The translations under genes and the position numbers were made by a program. From assembly GCA_022792175.1 (NCBI GenBank), contig JAAWAN010000020.1, forward strand, positions 188,745 through 220,786: a DNA stretch of 32,042 nucleotides, written 5' to 3'. The notes beneath the pieces were generated by a model. That model searched no databases. It saw only the letters and a list, made by a program, of their open reading frames with translations, and was not told the DNA's origin. This DNA comes from Provencibacterium sp. (GTDB taxonomy: Bacteria; Bacillota; Clostridia; Oscillospirales; Ruminococcaceae). This document shows positions 8,421 to 17,094 of this stretch, in pieces (the stretch's first letter is position 1; every line of letters starts with the position of its first letter).

Positions 8421-8465
8421 CCGCTGCGGAAAAGAAAGGGCGGTCTCTTTTCCCGAATAAAAAAC

Positions 8466-8516
8466 ATAAAAGGGAGTACTGAGAAACGCAAGGTCATTCT
8501 CAGTACTCCCTTTTAT
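8466..8516. terminator. Bidirectional terminator between prmC and pap
   Basis: A perfect 20-bp inverted repeat (8466-8485 and 8497-8516) surrounds an 11-nt loop. The outer ends are A/T-rich (ATAAAA...TTTTAT), so it can end transcripts from both convergent genes. Confidence 0.9.
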
Positions 8517-8617
8517 AACATGTCCGTGCCCTTAAAAAGCGTATGTGTTTTCTCATGAAGCCGGCCACAGCAGGGCGGCATGAACGGCCGGCGCCGCCCG
8601 CTAAAGGTACAAAGCTC

Positions 8618-10102
8618 TTATAACCTGGCCTCAATCGCCCGGACCAGTGTTTCGAGCGCCTTCAGGCGGGCAAAGCGCTTATCCTGCGATTCAATAATCG
8701 TCCAGGGAGCGAAATCGGTAGAGGTCTTCTGCAGCATTTCGTTCACCGCCACCTCATACTGATCCCACTTTTCGCGGTTGCGCCAATCCTCATCGGTAAT
8801 CTTCCACTGCTTCTCCGGCGTATTCTGCCGGTCGGTAAAGCGGCGCAGCTGCTCATCCTTATCAATCTGCAGCCAGAATTTGACGACGATGGCTCCCCAA
8901 TCGTAGAGCTCCTTTTCAAATTCGTTAATCTCCCGGTAAGCGCGGTGCCAGTCATCCTCACTGCAGAAGCCCTCGATGCGCTCTACCATAAGCCGCCCAT
9001 ACCAGCTGCGGTCGAAAATGGCGATATGCCCATCCTTCGGCACCTCCCGCCAGAACCGCCAGAGATAATGATGCGCCAGCTCAAAGGGGTTGGGAGCCGC
9101 AATGGGGACCACCTCATAGCCGCGCGGATCGAGCGCCGCGGCCACTCGGCGGATATTGCCGCCCTTACCAGCTGCATCCCATCCCTCATAGACGGCAATC
9201 ACCGGAACGCGCCGGAAATAGAGCCTATTATGCAGCTTCTCCAGCTTCTTCTGAAACTTTTTGAGCAGCTGCTTATATTCCTGCTCTTCCACTGTCATAT
9301 TCAGCTGAATCTCTTCCAGCTTCGGCATTTTAACCAACGTAAAGGGACCGGAAGCTGCCGGAGAGGCCGGCCGCTCCTGCTTCTTTTTATCATCGGCCTC
9401 TACCGCGCCGCACAGTGTTTCCACCAGCGTCCGATAAATTTCCGCCCGCGCGCTGTTCTGGTCGTGAGCGCTGACAATATGCCAGGGTGCCCAGTCGGTA
9501 TCGGTGCGGGCAAGCATATCGTCAAAGGCGGCATAATAGCGCTCATACTGTTCGTTTCTCTTCCAGTCAAGCCTAGTCGCCCGCCAGGCCGTATCCTTCT
9601 GCTCTTCCAGCCGCCGCAGCCGATGGGCCTGCTCCTTCTGAGAAAGATGCAGGAAAAACTTGATGACCACCGTTCCATCATCCGCCAGCTGCCGCTCAAA
9701 GGTTTTTATACTCTCAATCCGGTGCAGGTATTCCTTCTCCCCCAGCTTTTCCTCCAGCCGGGCAGTCGATACCTCGGGATACCAGCTGCGGTCGAAGAAG
9801 GAAATCAGGCCCCTTTGTGGCATGCGTATCCAGTGCCGCCACAAAAAGGGCTTGCGCCGCTCCTCCAGTGTTGGGTCAACGGTAGAATGCACTTTAAAAT
9901 TGCGCGGATCCAGATTGAGGATGATATCAGCTATGATACTTCCCTTCCCGGCAGTGCCCCAGCCCTCGAAAAGCACAACCACCGGCAGCTTCCGCTCCTT
10001 AACGGCATGCTGAAGCAGATTCAGCTCCTGCTTCAGTCCCCGGGTCAGCTGCTTATACTCCGGGTCCATCATGGTCTTTTTCAGGTTTACTTTGTCCAGC
10101 AT
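8618..10102 (-). CDS. pap: Tandem PPK2-domain polyphosphate:AMP phosphotransferase
   Basis: This 494-residue protein is built from two PPK2 domains, about 1-230 and 265-494, joined by a charged linker. Domain 1 has Walker A EGWGTAGKGS (46-55) and Walker B DRSWY (104-108). Domain 2 has EGWDAAGKGG (305-314) and DRSWY (363-368 region). Known two-domain PPK2 proteins use polyphosphate to phosphorylate AMP to ADP, and in those studied the C-terminal domain is the active one. Domain 1 here replaces the Asp of GWDAAGKG with Gly, consistent with a less active first half. I start at ATG 10102 because AGGAGG lies 9 nt upstream; the ATG at 10120 lies on that site. It is a single gene with no ppk1 or exopolyphosphatase nearby. 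Confidence 0.92.
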   Translation of the reverse strand: MLDKVNLKKTMMDPEYKQLTRGLKQELNLLQHAVKERKLPVVVLFEGWGTAGKGSIIADIILNLDPRNFKVHSTVDPTLEERRKPFLWRHWIRMPQRGLISFFDRSWYPEVSTARLEEKLGEKEYLHRIESIKTFERQLADDGTVVIKFFLHLSQKEQAHRLRRLEEQKDTAWRATRLDWKRNEQYERYYAAFDDMLARTDTDWAPWHIVSAHDQNSARAEIYRTLVETLCGAVEADDKKKQERPASPAASGPFTLVKMPKLEEIQLNMTVEEQEYKQLLKKFQKKLEKLHNRLYFRRVPVIAVYEGWDAAGKGGNIRRVAAALDPRGYEVVPIAAPNPFELAHHYLWRFWREVPKDGHIAIFDRSWYGRLMVERIEGFCSEDDWHRAYREINEFEKELYDWGAIVVKFWLQIDKDEQLRRFTDRQNTPEKQWKITDEDWRNREKWDQYEVAVNEMLQKTSTDFAPWTIIESQDKRFARLKALETLVRAIEARL

Positions 10103-10249
10103 TCTCTCCTGCCTCCTCATATATGGATAGGGCCCACCATCTTCCTGGCGTCTGTCTACCCTTTCTCTGTGGAATCCTTCCCTATTTTACTACCTTTTCA
10201 AGGCAAATAAAACAGTTAAAATTCAGTTTCGCCGCACATTTCACAAAAT

Positions 10250-10289
10250 TTGTATAAAATGCCGACAGCATCCTCTGCTGCCGGCATTT
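10250..10289 (-). terminator. Terminator of the potABCD operon
   Basis: Arms at 10276-10289 and 10257-10270 form a 14-bp stem whose single imperfection is a G-U pair when read on the minus strand but an A-C mismatch on the plus strand. It is followed by TTTTATAC in the minus direction, about 35 bp after the potD stop. Confidence 0.8.
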
Positions 10290-10325
10290 CCAATCTTTGT
10301 ACTTTGGGGGCCTGCTAAAAAACCT

Positions 10326-11441
10326 TTACTGCTGCTTAAACTCGGTCCAGATTTTCTCATATTCAGCAGCCAGCTCGGTGCCGACATCCTCCACAAACTC
10401 GGCTTCTGCCAGCATTGCGGAAGGGGTGGCAAAGGCTCCATTTTGCTTATAGGCTTCCGGCAAAAACTCCTGGGCGGCTGTATTCGGGCAGAGATAGTAA
10501 ATCTGGCTGGAAACGCTCGCGGCCGTTTGCGGCTCAAGCAAAAAGTTTAAAAAGGCAAAGGCATTCTCCGGGTGGGGTGCATTGGCAGCCACCGTCAGGC
10601 AGTCGATACCGAAACCCAGACCCTCCTCGGGATAAACGACCTGCAGCTCGGGGTTGGCATCAAGCGCCATGGCCACCTGGGAGGTAAACATAAATCCGGC
10701 GCTGGCCTCCCCGCTGAGGATGACATCCTGCAGGTTGTTGACCGAAAGGGTGCGGACATTCGGCTTTAAGCCCATCAGCTTTTCCTTCGCCTCGGAGAGG
10801 ACCGCCGTATCGGTTTCATTAAAGCTGCGGCCCATCGTTTTGAGCGTAATGCCGATAATGACACGGGAGGAATCCATCAAAACCAGGCTGTCCTGCAGTG
10901 CCGGGTTCCACAGATCGGCATAGCCTTTGATTTCAACCGGGCAGGTGGCCGGGTCATAAACAATCAGCGGCGCACCCGGGCCGTAGGGCACAGTATAAAG
11001 ATTCTCCGGATCATAAAACTTGCCGAGATAGGCAGGGTCGAGATTTTCATAGTTTGGAACCTTCGACTTGTCAATCTCCTTGAGAAGCCCGCCCAGCTCA
11101 TTCATGATGGCAACCATATAGTCGGAGACAACGACGATATCATAATCTCCGGCGTTGGAGGCCTGCAGCTTGGTAAGCATCTCCTCGTTGGTTTCAAAGT
11201 TGGAGAAGTTGAGCTTAATGCCGGTTTCAGCGGTAAAAGCATCCTGCACATCCTGCGGGAAATAGCCATCCCAGGTGAAGATGTTGAGCTCCTTTGCCTC
11301 GCTGGTGCCTTTTGCTGGCTCCTGTGAATTCGCCTGCGAGGCCGGTGTACTCTGGGAAGAGGCATTCTCCCCTTTCTGGCATCCGGTAAACGCCAGCGAG
11401 ACACTAAGCGCTGCCAGCAGCAGCGAAAGGACTTTTTTCAT
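10326..11441 (-). CDS. potD: Spermidine/putrescine ABC transporter substrate-binding lipoprotein
   Basis: This 371-residue PotD-type binding protein captures polyamines outside the cell and delivers them to PotB/PotC. The signal peptide ends in the lipobox FTGC, with Cys21 as the likely lipidation site, followed by a Ser/Gln/Ala-rich linker. The mature protein opens with ELNIFTWDGYFPQDV and contains the segments typical of family-1 polyamine binders (for example YDIVVVSDYMV and TVPYGPGAPLIVYD). Its ATG overlaps the potC stop (ATGA), with GGAGG 10 nt upstream. It is the last gene of potABCD, the usual Gram-positive order. Polyamine is the expected ligand; a related ligand cannot be excluded from sequence alone. 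Confidence 0.94.
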   Translation of the reverse strand: MKKVLSLLLAALSVSLAFTGCQKGENASSQSTPASQANSQEPAKGTSEAKELNIFTWDGYFPQDVQDAFTAETGIKLNFSNFETNEEMLTKLQASNAGDYDIVVVSDYMVAIMNELGGLLKEIDKSKVPNYENLDPAYLGKFYDPENLYTVPYGPGAPLIVYDPATCPVEIKGYADLWNPALQDSLVLMDSSRVIIGITLKTMGRSFNETDTAVLSEAKEKLMGLKPNVRTLSVNNLQDVILSGEASAGFMFTSQVAMALDANPELQVVYPEEGLGFGIDCLTVAANAPHPENAFAFLNFLLEPQTAASVSSQIYYLCPNTAAQEFLPEAYKQNGAFATPSAMLAEAEFVEDVGTELAAEYEKIWTEFKQQ

Positions 11442-12250
11442 AGGTCAGTTTCCTCCTTCATAGGGTTTCGTTTTTTTCTGCCGCTGCCAATCCAGCCGGA
11501 AAGACAGATGACCAGAAAGGTGACAAGCAGCATGACCGTACACAGCGCATTAATTTCCGGGCTGACGCCGAGCTTTATCTGAGAATATATTTTTATCGGC
11601 AGCGTATTCGTCTGCGCGCCTGTCACAAAAAAGCTGATAACAACATCATCCAGCGACATGGCGAAGGCCAGAAGCGTTCCGGAAGCGACGGCCGGCGCAA
11701 TCAGCGGCAGGGTGATGTCAAAAAACATCCGCATTTCTGTCGCGCCCAAATCGCGCGCCGCTTCCCCAATCGAGCGGTCCAGCCCGGCCAGCCGGCCTTT
11801 TACAACAATGAAAATGTAGGGAATACAGAAGGTAGTATGGGCGATAACCAGCGTTATCATGCCGAAGGGGAGCTTTAGAAGCGAAAAGAAAGCCAGAAAG
11901 ACCATACCGAGAATAATCTCCGGCACCATGATGGGCAGCATCGAGCCGTTTTCGATAATCCCCTTCGCTTTAAAGTCCCCCTGCGCAATTCCCACGGCAC
12001 CGATCGTGCCAATCACTGCCGAAACGGCACAGGAACAAACAGCCAATATGAGACTGTTGCGCAGTGCATCCATCAGGCTGCGGTTATGCAGCATCTTCCC
12101 ATACCACTCGAAGGTAAATCCGCCCCAGACGGCATCCGACTTGGAGGCATTAAAAGAATAGATAATCACCATCACGACCGGCAGATACATCAAAAGCAGT
12201 ATGATAATCAGATAAAGGCTGGAGAGAGAAAATTTTCCCTTCCTTTTCAA
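11438..12250 (-). CDS. potC: Spermidine/putrescine ABC transporter permease PotC
   Basis: This 270-residue inner-membrane permease has about six hydrophobic segments and the EAA-type cytoplasmic loop GEAARDLGATEMRMFFDITLP, where the ATPase docks. The N-terminal segment LIIILLLMYLPVVMVIIYSFN is typical of PotC. The start is TTG, overlapping the potB stop in TTGA, with GGAGG 7 nt upstream, so it is translationally coupled. It forms the channel with PotB. Confidence 0.94.
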   Translation of the reverse strand: MKRKGKFSLSSLYLIIILLLMYLPVVMVIIYSFNASKSDAVWGGFTFEWYGKMLHNRSLMDALRNSLILAVCSCAVSAVIGTIGAVGIAQGDFKAKGIIENGSMLPIMVPEIILGMVFLAFFSLLKLPFGMITLVIAHTTFCIPYIFIVVKGRLAGLDRSIGEAARDLGATEMRMFFDITLPLIAPAVASGTLLAFAMSLDDVVISFFVTGAQTNTLPIKIYSQIKLGVSPEINALCTVMLLVTFLVICLSGWIGSGRKKRNPMKEETDL

Positions 12251-13098
12251 AAGAATCCCTCCAAATCCTTAGCGCCGGTTACCTTCCGGTAAAGCAGGAT
12301 AATCAGCAGTGTCAAAAGCATCATCATGACCGAGAGCGCAGCGCCGAACGGCCAGTCGCGCGCCTGCAGCAGCTGGTTTTTAATGAGGTTCCCCACCAGC
12401 ATAATTTTGCCGCCACCCAAAAGATCAGCGATAAAAAACAGACCAATAGATGGTACAAAGACCAGCACAAAGCCGGAGAGCACACCGGGCAGCGTCAGCT
12501 TCAGCGTAACGGTGAAAAACGCCTCCACCGCATTGGCCCCCAGATCCCGGCTGGCCTCTACCAGCGACCAGTCCAGCTTTTCAACGCTGTTATAAACCGG
12601 CAGAATCATAAAGGGCAAAAGCGAATAAACCATACCGATTAAGACCGCCGAATAGGTATACAGAATCTTGAGAGGCTGGGAGATGATGCCCATCGCCATC
12701 AGCGCTGCATTGAGAACCCCCTTCGCCCGCAGAATAATCATCCATCCATAGATGCGCACCAGCGCATTCGTCCAAAACGGAACAACCACCAGCAGCATGC
12801 AGGTGCTGCGCCAGCGCGGCGGCAATTTGGCCATAAAATAGCCGAACGGATAACCGAGCAGCGTCGTAATCACCGTAGTAGCGAAGGCGAGCTTTAAAGA
12901 ATCGCCAAAGGTTTTCAAATATACCGGGTCGAGCATCTGCCGGTAGTTTCCAAGCGTCCACTCGTTGGTTACGCCCCAGAGCACATCCTTTTTTAAAAAG
13001 CTGAGCGCAACGATATAAAGAAGGGGCAGGAATACCAGAACAATGGTGACCACATACAGCGGTACCACCAGCCAGAAGGCTTTACTCCTGCGCTTCAT
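12247..13098 (-). CDS. potB: Spermidine/putrescine ABC transporter permease PotB
   Basis: This is a 283-residue membrane permease with about six transmembrane segments. The first follows directly on the basic start KRRSKAFW, and the EAA loop VEASRDLGANAVEAFFTVTLKLTLP lies in the second half. It heterodimerises with PotC to form the polyamine channel. Its start lies 17 bp inside potA and its stop overlaps potC, so the four genes are tightly packed and coupled. Confidence 0.94.
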   Translation of the reverse strand: MKRRSKAFWLVVPLYVVTIVLVFLPLLYIVALSFLKKDVLWGVTNEWTLGNYRQMLDPVYLKTFGDSLKLAFATTVITTLLGYPFGYFMAKLPPRWRSTCMLLVVVPFWTNALVRIYGWMIILRAKGVLNAALMAMGIISQPLKILYTYSAVLIGMVYSLLPFMILPVYNSVEKLDWSLVEASRDLGANAVEAFFTVTLKLTLPGVLSGFVLVFVPSIGLFFIADLLGGGKIMLVGNLIKNQLLQARDWPFGAALSVMMMLLTLLIILLYRKVTGAKDLEGFF

Positions 13099-14173
13099 CC
13101 ACTTCCCCCCTGTCTACAAAAACGGCATTTTCCGGCTCCCAGCAGAGATAAACCTGCTGGCCCAGTGAGATATGGGTGCGAATACCGTGTTTGCTGGAAA
13201 TGACCGTCCGCCCATCCGAAAGGGTAAAGCTCAGCCGGAGCATGCCGCCGACATAGCTATTCTCCGAAACCACTGCCGGAAGGCGAAAATGCGGGTGCGG
13301 CTCCTTTGCCACCAGCAGGTTTTCGCTGCGCACCGCAAAGCTCACCCGGTCGTTTGCCTGCATACCGCCGGCAGCGGCAGCGCAGACGGTATCCTCCCCC
13401 ACCTGGATAATGGCCATTCCCTCTTCGATGGAAATAACTTCGCCCTGAAAAATGTTGGCCATTCCGATAAATCCTGCCACAAAGCTGGTCTTCGGCCGGT
13501 CATAAATCTCGGCGGGCGCGCCTATCTGCTCAAAGCGCCCGTCATTCATGACGACGATGCGGTCGGACATATTAATTGCTTCCTCCTGGTCATGGGTGAT
13601 ATAGAGGAAGGTGATACCCAGCTTTTTCTGCAGCTTTTTGAGCTCCTGCTGCATCTGGCGGCGCAGCTGCAAATCCAGCGCGCCGAGCGGTTCATCCAGC
13701 AGAAGAACACTCGGGTTATTGATAACGGCGCGCGCAATGGCGACGCGCTGGCGCTGGCCGCCGCTCAGCTCATTGGGCATGCGGCGCTCAAAGCCCTCCA
13801 GCTGCACGAGAGAGAGCATCTCTTTTACTCTGTGCCGGATTTCCTCCTTGGGCACGCGCCGCAGCTTCAGGCTGTAGGCAATATTGGAAAAAACGTTCAT
13901 GTGCGGAAAAAGTGCATAATTCTGGAAGATGGTGTTGACATCGCGTTTATTGGGCTCCAGCGCAGTTACATCGCGTCCATCCAGCAGAACACTGCCGCTG
14001 TCAGGCGTTTCCAGCCCGGCGATGATGCGCAGTGTAGTGGTTTTCCCGCAGCCGGAGGAGCCCAGAAAGGTGATGAACTCCCCCTTATGAATACAGAGAC
14101 TGATGCCTCTGAGCACCTGCGCCTCTCCAAAGCTTTTTCGGATTTCTTTCAGCTCAAGTATGTTTTCGCTCAA
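13082..14173 (-). CDS. potA: Spermidine/putrescine ABC transporter ATPase PotA
   Basis: This 363-residue ATPase powers PotBC. The N-terminal ABC domain has Walker A GSSGCGKTT (38-46), a Q-loop in FQNYALFPHM, the signature LSGGQ (136-140), Walker B VLLLDEP (156-162) and a switch histidine in ITHDQEEA. A C-terminal TOBE-like regulatory domain of about 120 residues follows. I choose the TTG at 14173 because AAGGAG lies 7 nt upstream; an upstream in-frame GTG at 14191 overlaps that site. It is the first gene of potABCD, behind a consensus promoter at 14240-14268 with a short leader. Confidence 0.95.
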   Translation of the reverse strand: MSENILELKEIRKSFGEAQVLRGISLCIHKGEFITFLGSSGCGKTTTLRIIAGLETPDSGSVLLDGRDVTALEPNKRDVNTIFQNYALFPHMNVFSNIAYSLKLRRVPKEEIRHRVKEMLSLVQLEGFERRMPNELSGGQRQRVAIARAVINNPSVLLLDEPLGALDLQLRRQMQQELKKLQKKLGITFLYITHDQEEAINMSDRIVVMNDGRFEQIGAPAEIYDRPKTSFVAGFIGMANIFQGEVISIEEGMAIIQVGEDTVCAAAAGGMQANDRVSFAVRSENLLVAKEPHPHFRLPAVVSENSYVGGMLRLSFTLSDGRTVISSKHGIRTHISLGQQVYLCWEPENAVFVDRGEVDEAQE

Positions 14174-14239
14174 TGCCCTTCTCCTTATCACAGGCTCTGT
14201 GACGTTCCTATGACTGATTTTATTATTTCAATGCTACTT

Positions 14240-14268
14240 ATTATACTCATCGAGTCCACTTTTGTCAA
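14240..14268 (-). promoter_or_regulatory. Consensus sigma-A promoter of potABCD
   Basis: Read on the minus strand this is TTGACA (14263-14268), exactly 17 nt, then TATAAT (14240-14245): a perfect match to consensus in both hexamers. The start is predicted near 14233, leaving a leader of about 60 nt before potA. Confidence 0.9.
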
Positions 14269-14314
14269 GAAAATCCAGTCCGCCTGCCAAAATCTCCCCT
14301 TTTCCTCCTTAAGC

Positions 14315-14343
14315 TGAACATTTAGTCTTATTTATGCTATAAT
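14315..14343 (+). promoter_or_regulatory. Promoter of the TetM-like GTPase gene
   Basis: TGAACA (14315-14320), 17 nt and a perfect TATAAT (14338-14343). The predicted start near 14350 leaves a leader of about 210 nt before the ATG at 14562. Confidence 0.7.
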
Positions 14344-14349
14344 AAGCGC

Positions 14350-14561
14350 AGACAGGAAAGCCTCGCTTTCCTAGGCCTGCTTTTCGGCGGGCAACGTCGC
14401 TCTGCAATGCAAAATATGCCTGTTATATCATAATCCAACCGGCACAGCCCTGCTTAAAGCTATATCTATAAATAAAAATCCGCGGGTCCATAGGCAGCCA
14501 CAGGCCCGAAGGAATACACCATTGCAGCCGGATATCATCCGGCTGCCGAAGGGGACAACAG
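14350..14561 (+). promoter_or_regulatory. Structured leader with competing hairpins (candidate attenuator)
   Basis: About 210 nt without an evident gene. A first hairpin pairs AGGAAAGC (14354-14361) with GCTTTCCT (14365-14372). A very stable one pairs GCAGCCGGAT (14524-14533) with ATCCGGCTGC (14537-14546), ending next to the AAGGGG ribosome binding site. GGCAGCC at 14493-14499 can instead pair with GGCTGCC at 14541-14547, which excludes the second hairpin. Between these lies a GAAGGA sequence that could serve a short leader peptide. There is no T-run, so any control would act on translation rather than termination. The fold and its function are inference. Confidence 0.5.
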
Positions 14562-16544
14562 ATGAAACGGACAATCGGCGTTCTCGCGCATGTTGATGCA
14601 GGAAAAACCACCTTCTGCGAACAGCTTCTCTATCAGACAGGCATGCTGCGCAGGGCAGGAAGGGTGGACTATCAGACGGCCTATCTCGATCAGAGCCCCA
14701 TTGAACGCGAACGGGGAATCACCGTTTTTTCCGATCAGGCCCCGTTTTCCTATGGAGGGATCGACTGGTTTCTGGTCGATACACCCGGGCATGCCGATTT
14801 TTCCGGAGAGATGGAGCGGGCCATTCCGGTGCTGGACTGCGCAGTGCTGCTGCTCAGCTGCGTGGAGGGTATTCAGAGCCACACAGAAACGGCATGGGGC
14901 CTGCTCGAGCGCTACCATATTCCCACCTTCCTGTTTCTTAACAAAACCGATCGCGCCGGGGCAGACCCCCAGCGGGTGCTGCGGGCTCTCTGTGAGCGTT
15001 TCTCCTCCGCCTGCCTCGATTTTTCCGACCTACAAATGGGGAAAATGAGCGAGCCGCTTGCCGAGCAGCTCTGCGAACTGGATGACGGGCTGCTTGAACG
15101 CTATCTGGAAAGCGGATATGAGCCGGCGCTCTGGTTGAGCGTAGAGCAAAGGTTGATTCGGGAGCGAAAGCTCTTCCCCGTTTTTTGCGGAGCCGCACTG
15201 CAGGGAGAGGGCATCCTCCCCTTTCTGGATGCGCTCTGCCAACTGGTAAAATGGGAGACGAAAGAGGAAGCTCTTGCTCCCTTTGTCGGCCGGGTCTACA
15301 AAATCCGCCATGACAGCCAGCAGAACCGGCTGAGCTTTCTCAAGGTTCAAAAGGGAACACTGCGGGTAAAGGATGAAATCACCACCCTGTCGGAAAGCAG
15401 CGAGCCGATAAGGGAAAAGGTCAATGAGCTGCGCAGCTATTCCGGCGCAAAGTTTTCGCCTGCCTCTGAAGCGGGACCGGGGGAGCTGGTTGCCGTGTGC
15501 GGGCCACGCTTTACCCGCCCGGGAGACCGGGTCGGCGATGCTCCCAAACGCGGAGAGCTTTATACCGAACCGATATTCGGCGCACGAGTGCTCTTTGAGC
15601 CCTCCGTTTCTGCGCAAACGGTGCTCGGCTGCTTTCGGATTTTAGAGAGCGAGGACCCGCTGCTGCATGTTCTCTGGAATGAGCAGCTGCAGCAGCTGCA
15701 TGTGCGGGTGCTGGGCAGCATTCAGCTCGAGGTGCTGCAGCAGCTTTGTCAGGAGCGCTTCGGGCTCTTCATCCGCTTCGGCACCTGCGAGGTGCTGTAT
15801 ACCGAGACGATTGCCGCGCCGGTCACTGGCTGCGGACACTTCGAACCGCTGCGCCACTATGCAGAGGTGCATCTGCTGCTCTCCCCCGCCGCGCGCGGGA
15901 GCGGCATCCGCTTTGAAAGCGCCTGTCCGCTCGACCTGCTCTCCTCCAACTGGCAGAACCTCATCCGTACCCACGTCCTGGAAAAGGAGCATCGCGGGGT
16001 GCTGACCGGCGCGCCGCTGAACGATGTTACCGTTACCCTTTTATGCGGGCGCGCCCACCTCAAGCATACCGAGGGTGGGGACTTCCGAGAGGCGGTTTAC
16101 CGCGCCATCCGGCAGGGGCTGTTTCAGGCGCAGAGCATTCTGCTCGAGCCCTGCTTTCGCTTTCAAATAGAAGTGGAGCTTGCACTCACCGGAAAAATCC
16201 TTTCTGACCTGCAGCGGTTGCATGCCTCGTTCGAACCACCGCAGGTTCAGGGGAAAACTGCCCTTATCTGCGGACGCGGCCCTGCTGCGACGCTGATGGA
16301 CTATCCGCTTACGCTCGGCCCGCTCACCAAAGGCCGCGGCCATATTCGCCTGCAGTTTGATGGATACGAGCCCTGCCACAATACCGAAGAGGTCATTGCC
16401 CACATCGGCTATGAGCGGGAGCACGACACCGCAAACACCCCCGATTCGGTCTTCTGCGCACACGGCGCAGGCTTCATCGTTAAATGGCAGGATGCGCCCC
16501 ATTATATGCACTGCCGGCCGGAGCCTTTGACGCCCCGGAAATAA
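14562..16544 (+). CDS. TetM/EF-G-like ribosomal GTPase (divergent, resistance doubtful)
   Basis: This 660-residue translation-factor GTPase has the domain order of ribosomal protection proteins. The G domain carries HVDAGKTT (G1, about 9-17), RGIT (G2), DTPGHADF (G3) and NKTD (G4); domains II-V follow to the end. Tet(M)/Tet(O) dislodge tetracycline from the 30S subunit using a domain IV loop containing YSPVST. Here the aligned position reads HLKHTEGG (499-506) before the shared DFR, so the residues that contact the drug site are absent. It may have a housekeeping or other drug/stress role on the ribosome. The start is ATG 14562 with AAGGGG upstream. It has its own promoter and structured leader, and an IS remnant begins about 28 bp after the stop. 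The family is clear; tetracycline resistance is not established. Confidence 0.85.
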   Translation: MKRTIGVLAHVDAGKTTFCEQLLYQTGMLRRAGRVDYQTAYLDQSPIERERGITVFSDQAPFSYGGIDWFLVDTPGHADFSGEMERAIPVLDCAVLLLSCVEGIQSHTETAWGLLERYHIPTFLFLNKTDRAGADPQRVLRALCERFSSACLDFSDLQMGKMSEPLAEQLCELDDGLLERYLESGYEPALWLSVEQRLIRERKLFPVFCGAALQGEGILPFLDALCQLVKWETKEEALAPFVGRVYKIRHDSQQNRLSFLKVQKGTLRVKDEITTLSESSEPIREKVNELRSYSGAKFSPASEAGPGELVAVCGPRFTRPGDRVGDAPKRGELYTEPIFGARVLFEPSVSAQTVLGCFRILESEDPLLHVLWNEQLQQLHVRVLGSIQLEVLQQLCQERFGLFIRFGTCEVLYTETIAAPVTGCGHFEPLRHYAEVHLLLSPAARGSGIRFESACPLDLLSSNWQNLIRTHVLEKEHRGVLTGAPLNDVTVTLLCGRAHLKHTEGGDFREAVYRAIRQGLFQAQSILLEPCFRFQIEVELALTGKILSDLQRLHASFEPPQVQGKTALICGRGPAATLMDYPLTLGPLTKGRGHIRLQFDGYEPCHNTEEVIAHIGYEREHDTANTPDSVFCAHGAGFIVKWQDAPHYMHCRPEPLTPRK

Positions 16545-16571
16545 CGGCGCTCCTTTTTTTTGGCAGACTCA

Positions 16572-16583
16572 GGACAGTGAAAA
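16572..16583. repeat. IS terminal inverted repeat, left end
   Basis: GGACAGTGAAAA, identical to the reverse complement of 17442-17453. Confidence 0.8.
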
Positions 16584-16640
16584 TGAATTTCATCTACTAA
16601 GTCAACATGGTAAAGGGGGGTGCCGTAGAAAAGGGAAGGA

Positions 16641-17094
16641 TTACGCGGCCTTGCTCCTGATTTCACAGGGAGTAAGGCCGTTCTTCAAGTTAATGCGCTC
16701 GAAGCTGTAGAAGAGGACATACTCCGCAAGGGCTTGCTCGACTTCGGCACGGCAGGAAAAGTTCAAACGGTAGAGGCATTCCGTCTTGAGTGTAGCGAAG
16801 AAATTTTCCATAGCGGCGTTGTCATAGGGGCAGCCAGAACAGGTCACGGAAGGACGAAAGTGTATTCTTGGCTCAGGTCAAAGTATGCCTGTGAGGTGTA
16901 TTGAGACCCCTGGCCGCTGTGGAGGGTCAGTCCATCAGCAACCATTTCTTTTTGCAAACACTGGCCTTTGGCCTCCTTATCTTTTCGCTTTCGCTATGCA
17001 TATAACCACTGCGGGATACCTCGAATACAAGGCACATGGCAGCTATGCTGTATTTGCCGCGAAACCGTTCCATGACTCGATACTTCAGCTTCAC
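16641..17094 (-). pseudogene. IS3-family transposase OrfB, deleted and frameshifted
   Basis: Three pieces of a DDE integrase-type transposase are readable. The N-terminus (GTG at 17094) reads KLKYRVMERFRGKYSIAAM up to SRSGYMHSE, then the frame is lost and roughly 150 residues, including the first catalytic Asp, are missing. A second piece contains LTLHSGQGSQYTS, where the catalytic Asp of the usual HSDQGSQYT has become Gly, and it ends at a stop after a one-base shift. The last piece reads SGCPYDNAAMENFFATLK with the catalytic Glu and a normal C-terminus to 16641. Deletion, frameshift and loss of two catalytic acids make it inactive beyond doubt. Confidence 0.9.

Noticed and set aside
8945-10210. 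Long open frame (about 420 codons) on the plus strand opposite pap
   Set aside because: It is antisense to a clear PPK2 gene and its composition mirrors the opposite codons; no ribosome binding site or family motif.
13172-14317. Long plus-strand frame opposite potA
   Set aside because: Shadow of potA; it also runs through the potABCD promoter and has no recognisable domain.
14407-14433. Leader peptide MQNMPVIS in the TetM-like leader
   Set aside because: No ribosome binding site in front of it; kept only as a possibility within the leader finding.
16517-16560. Terminator after the TetM-like gene
   Set aside because: A run of eight T is present, but the preceding stem (GGAGC/GCTCC with large internal mismatches) is too weak to call.
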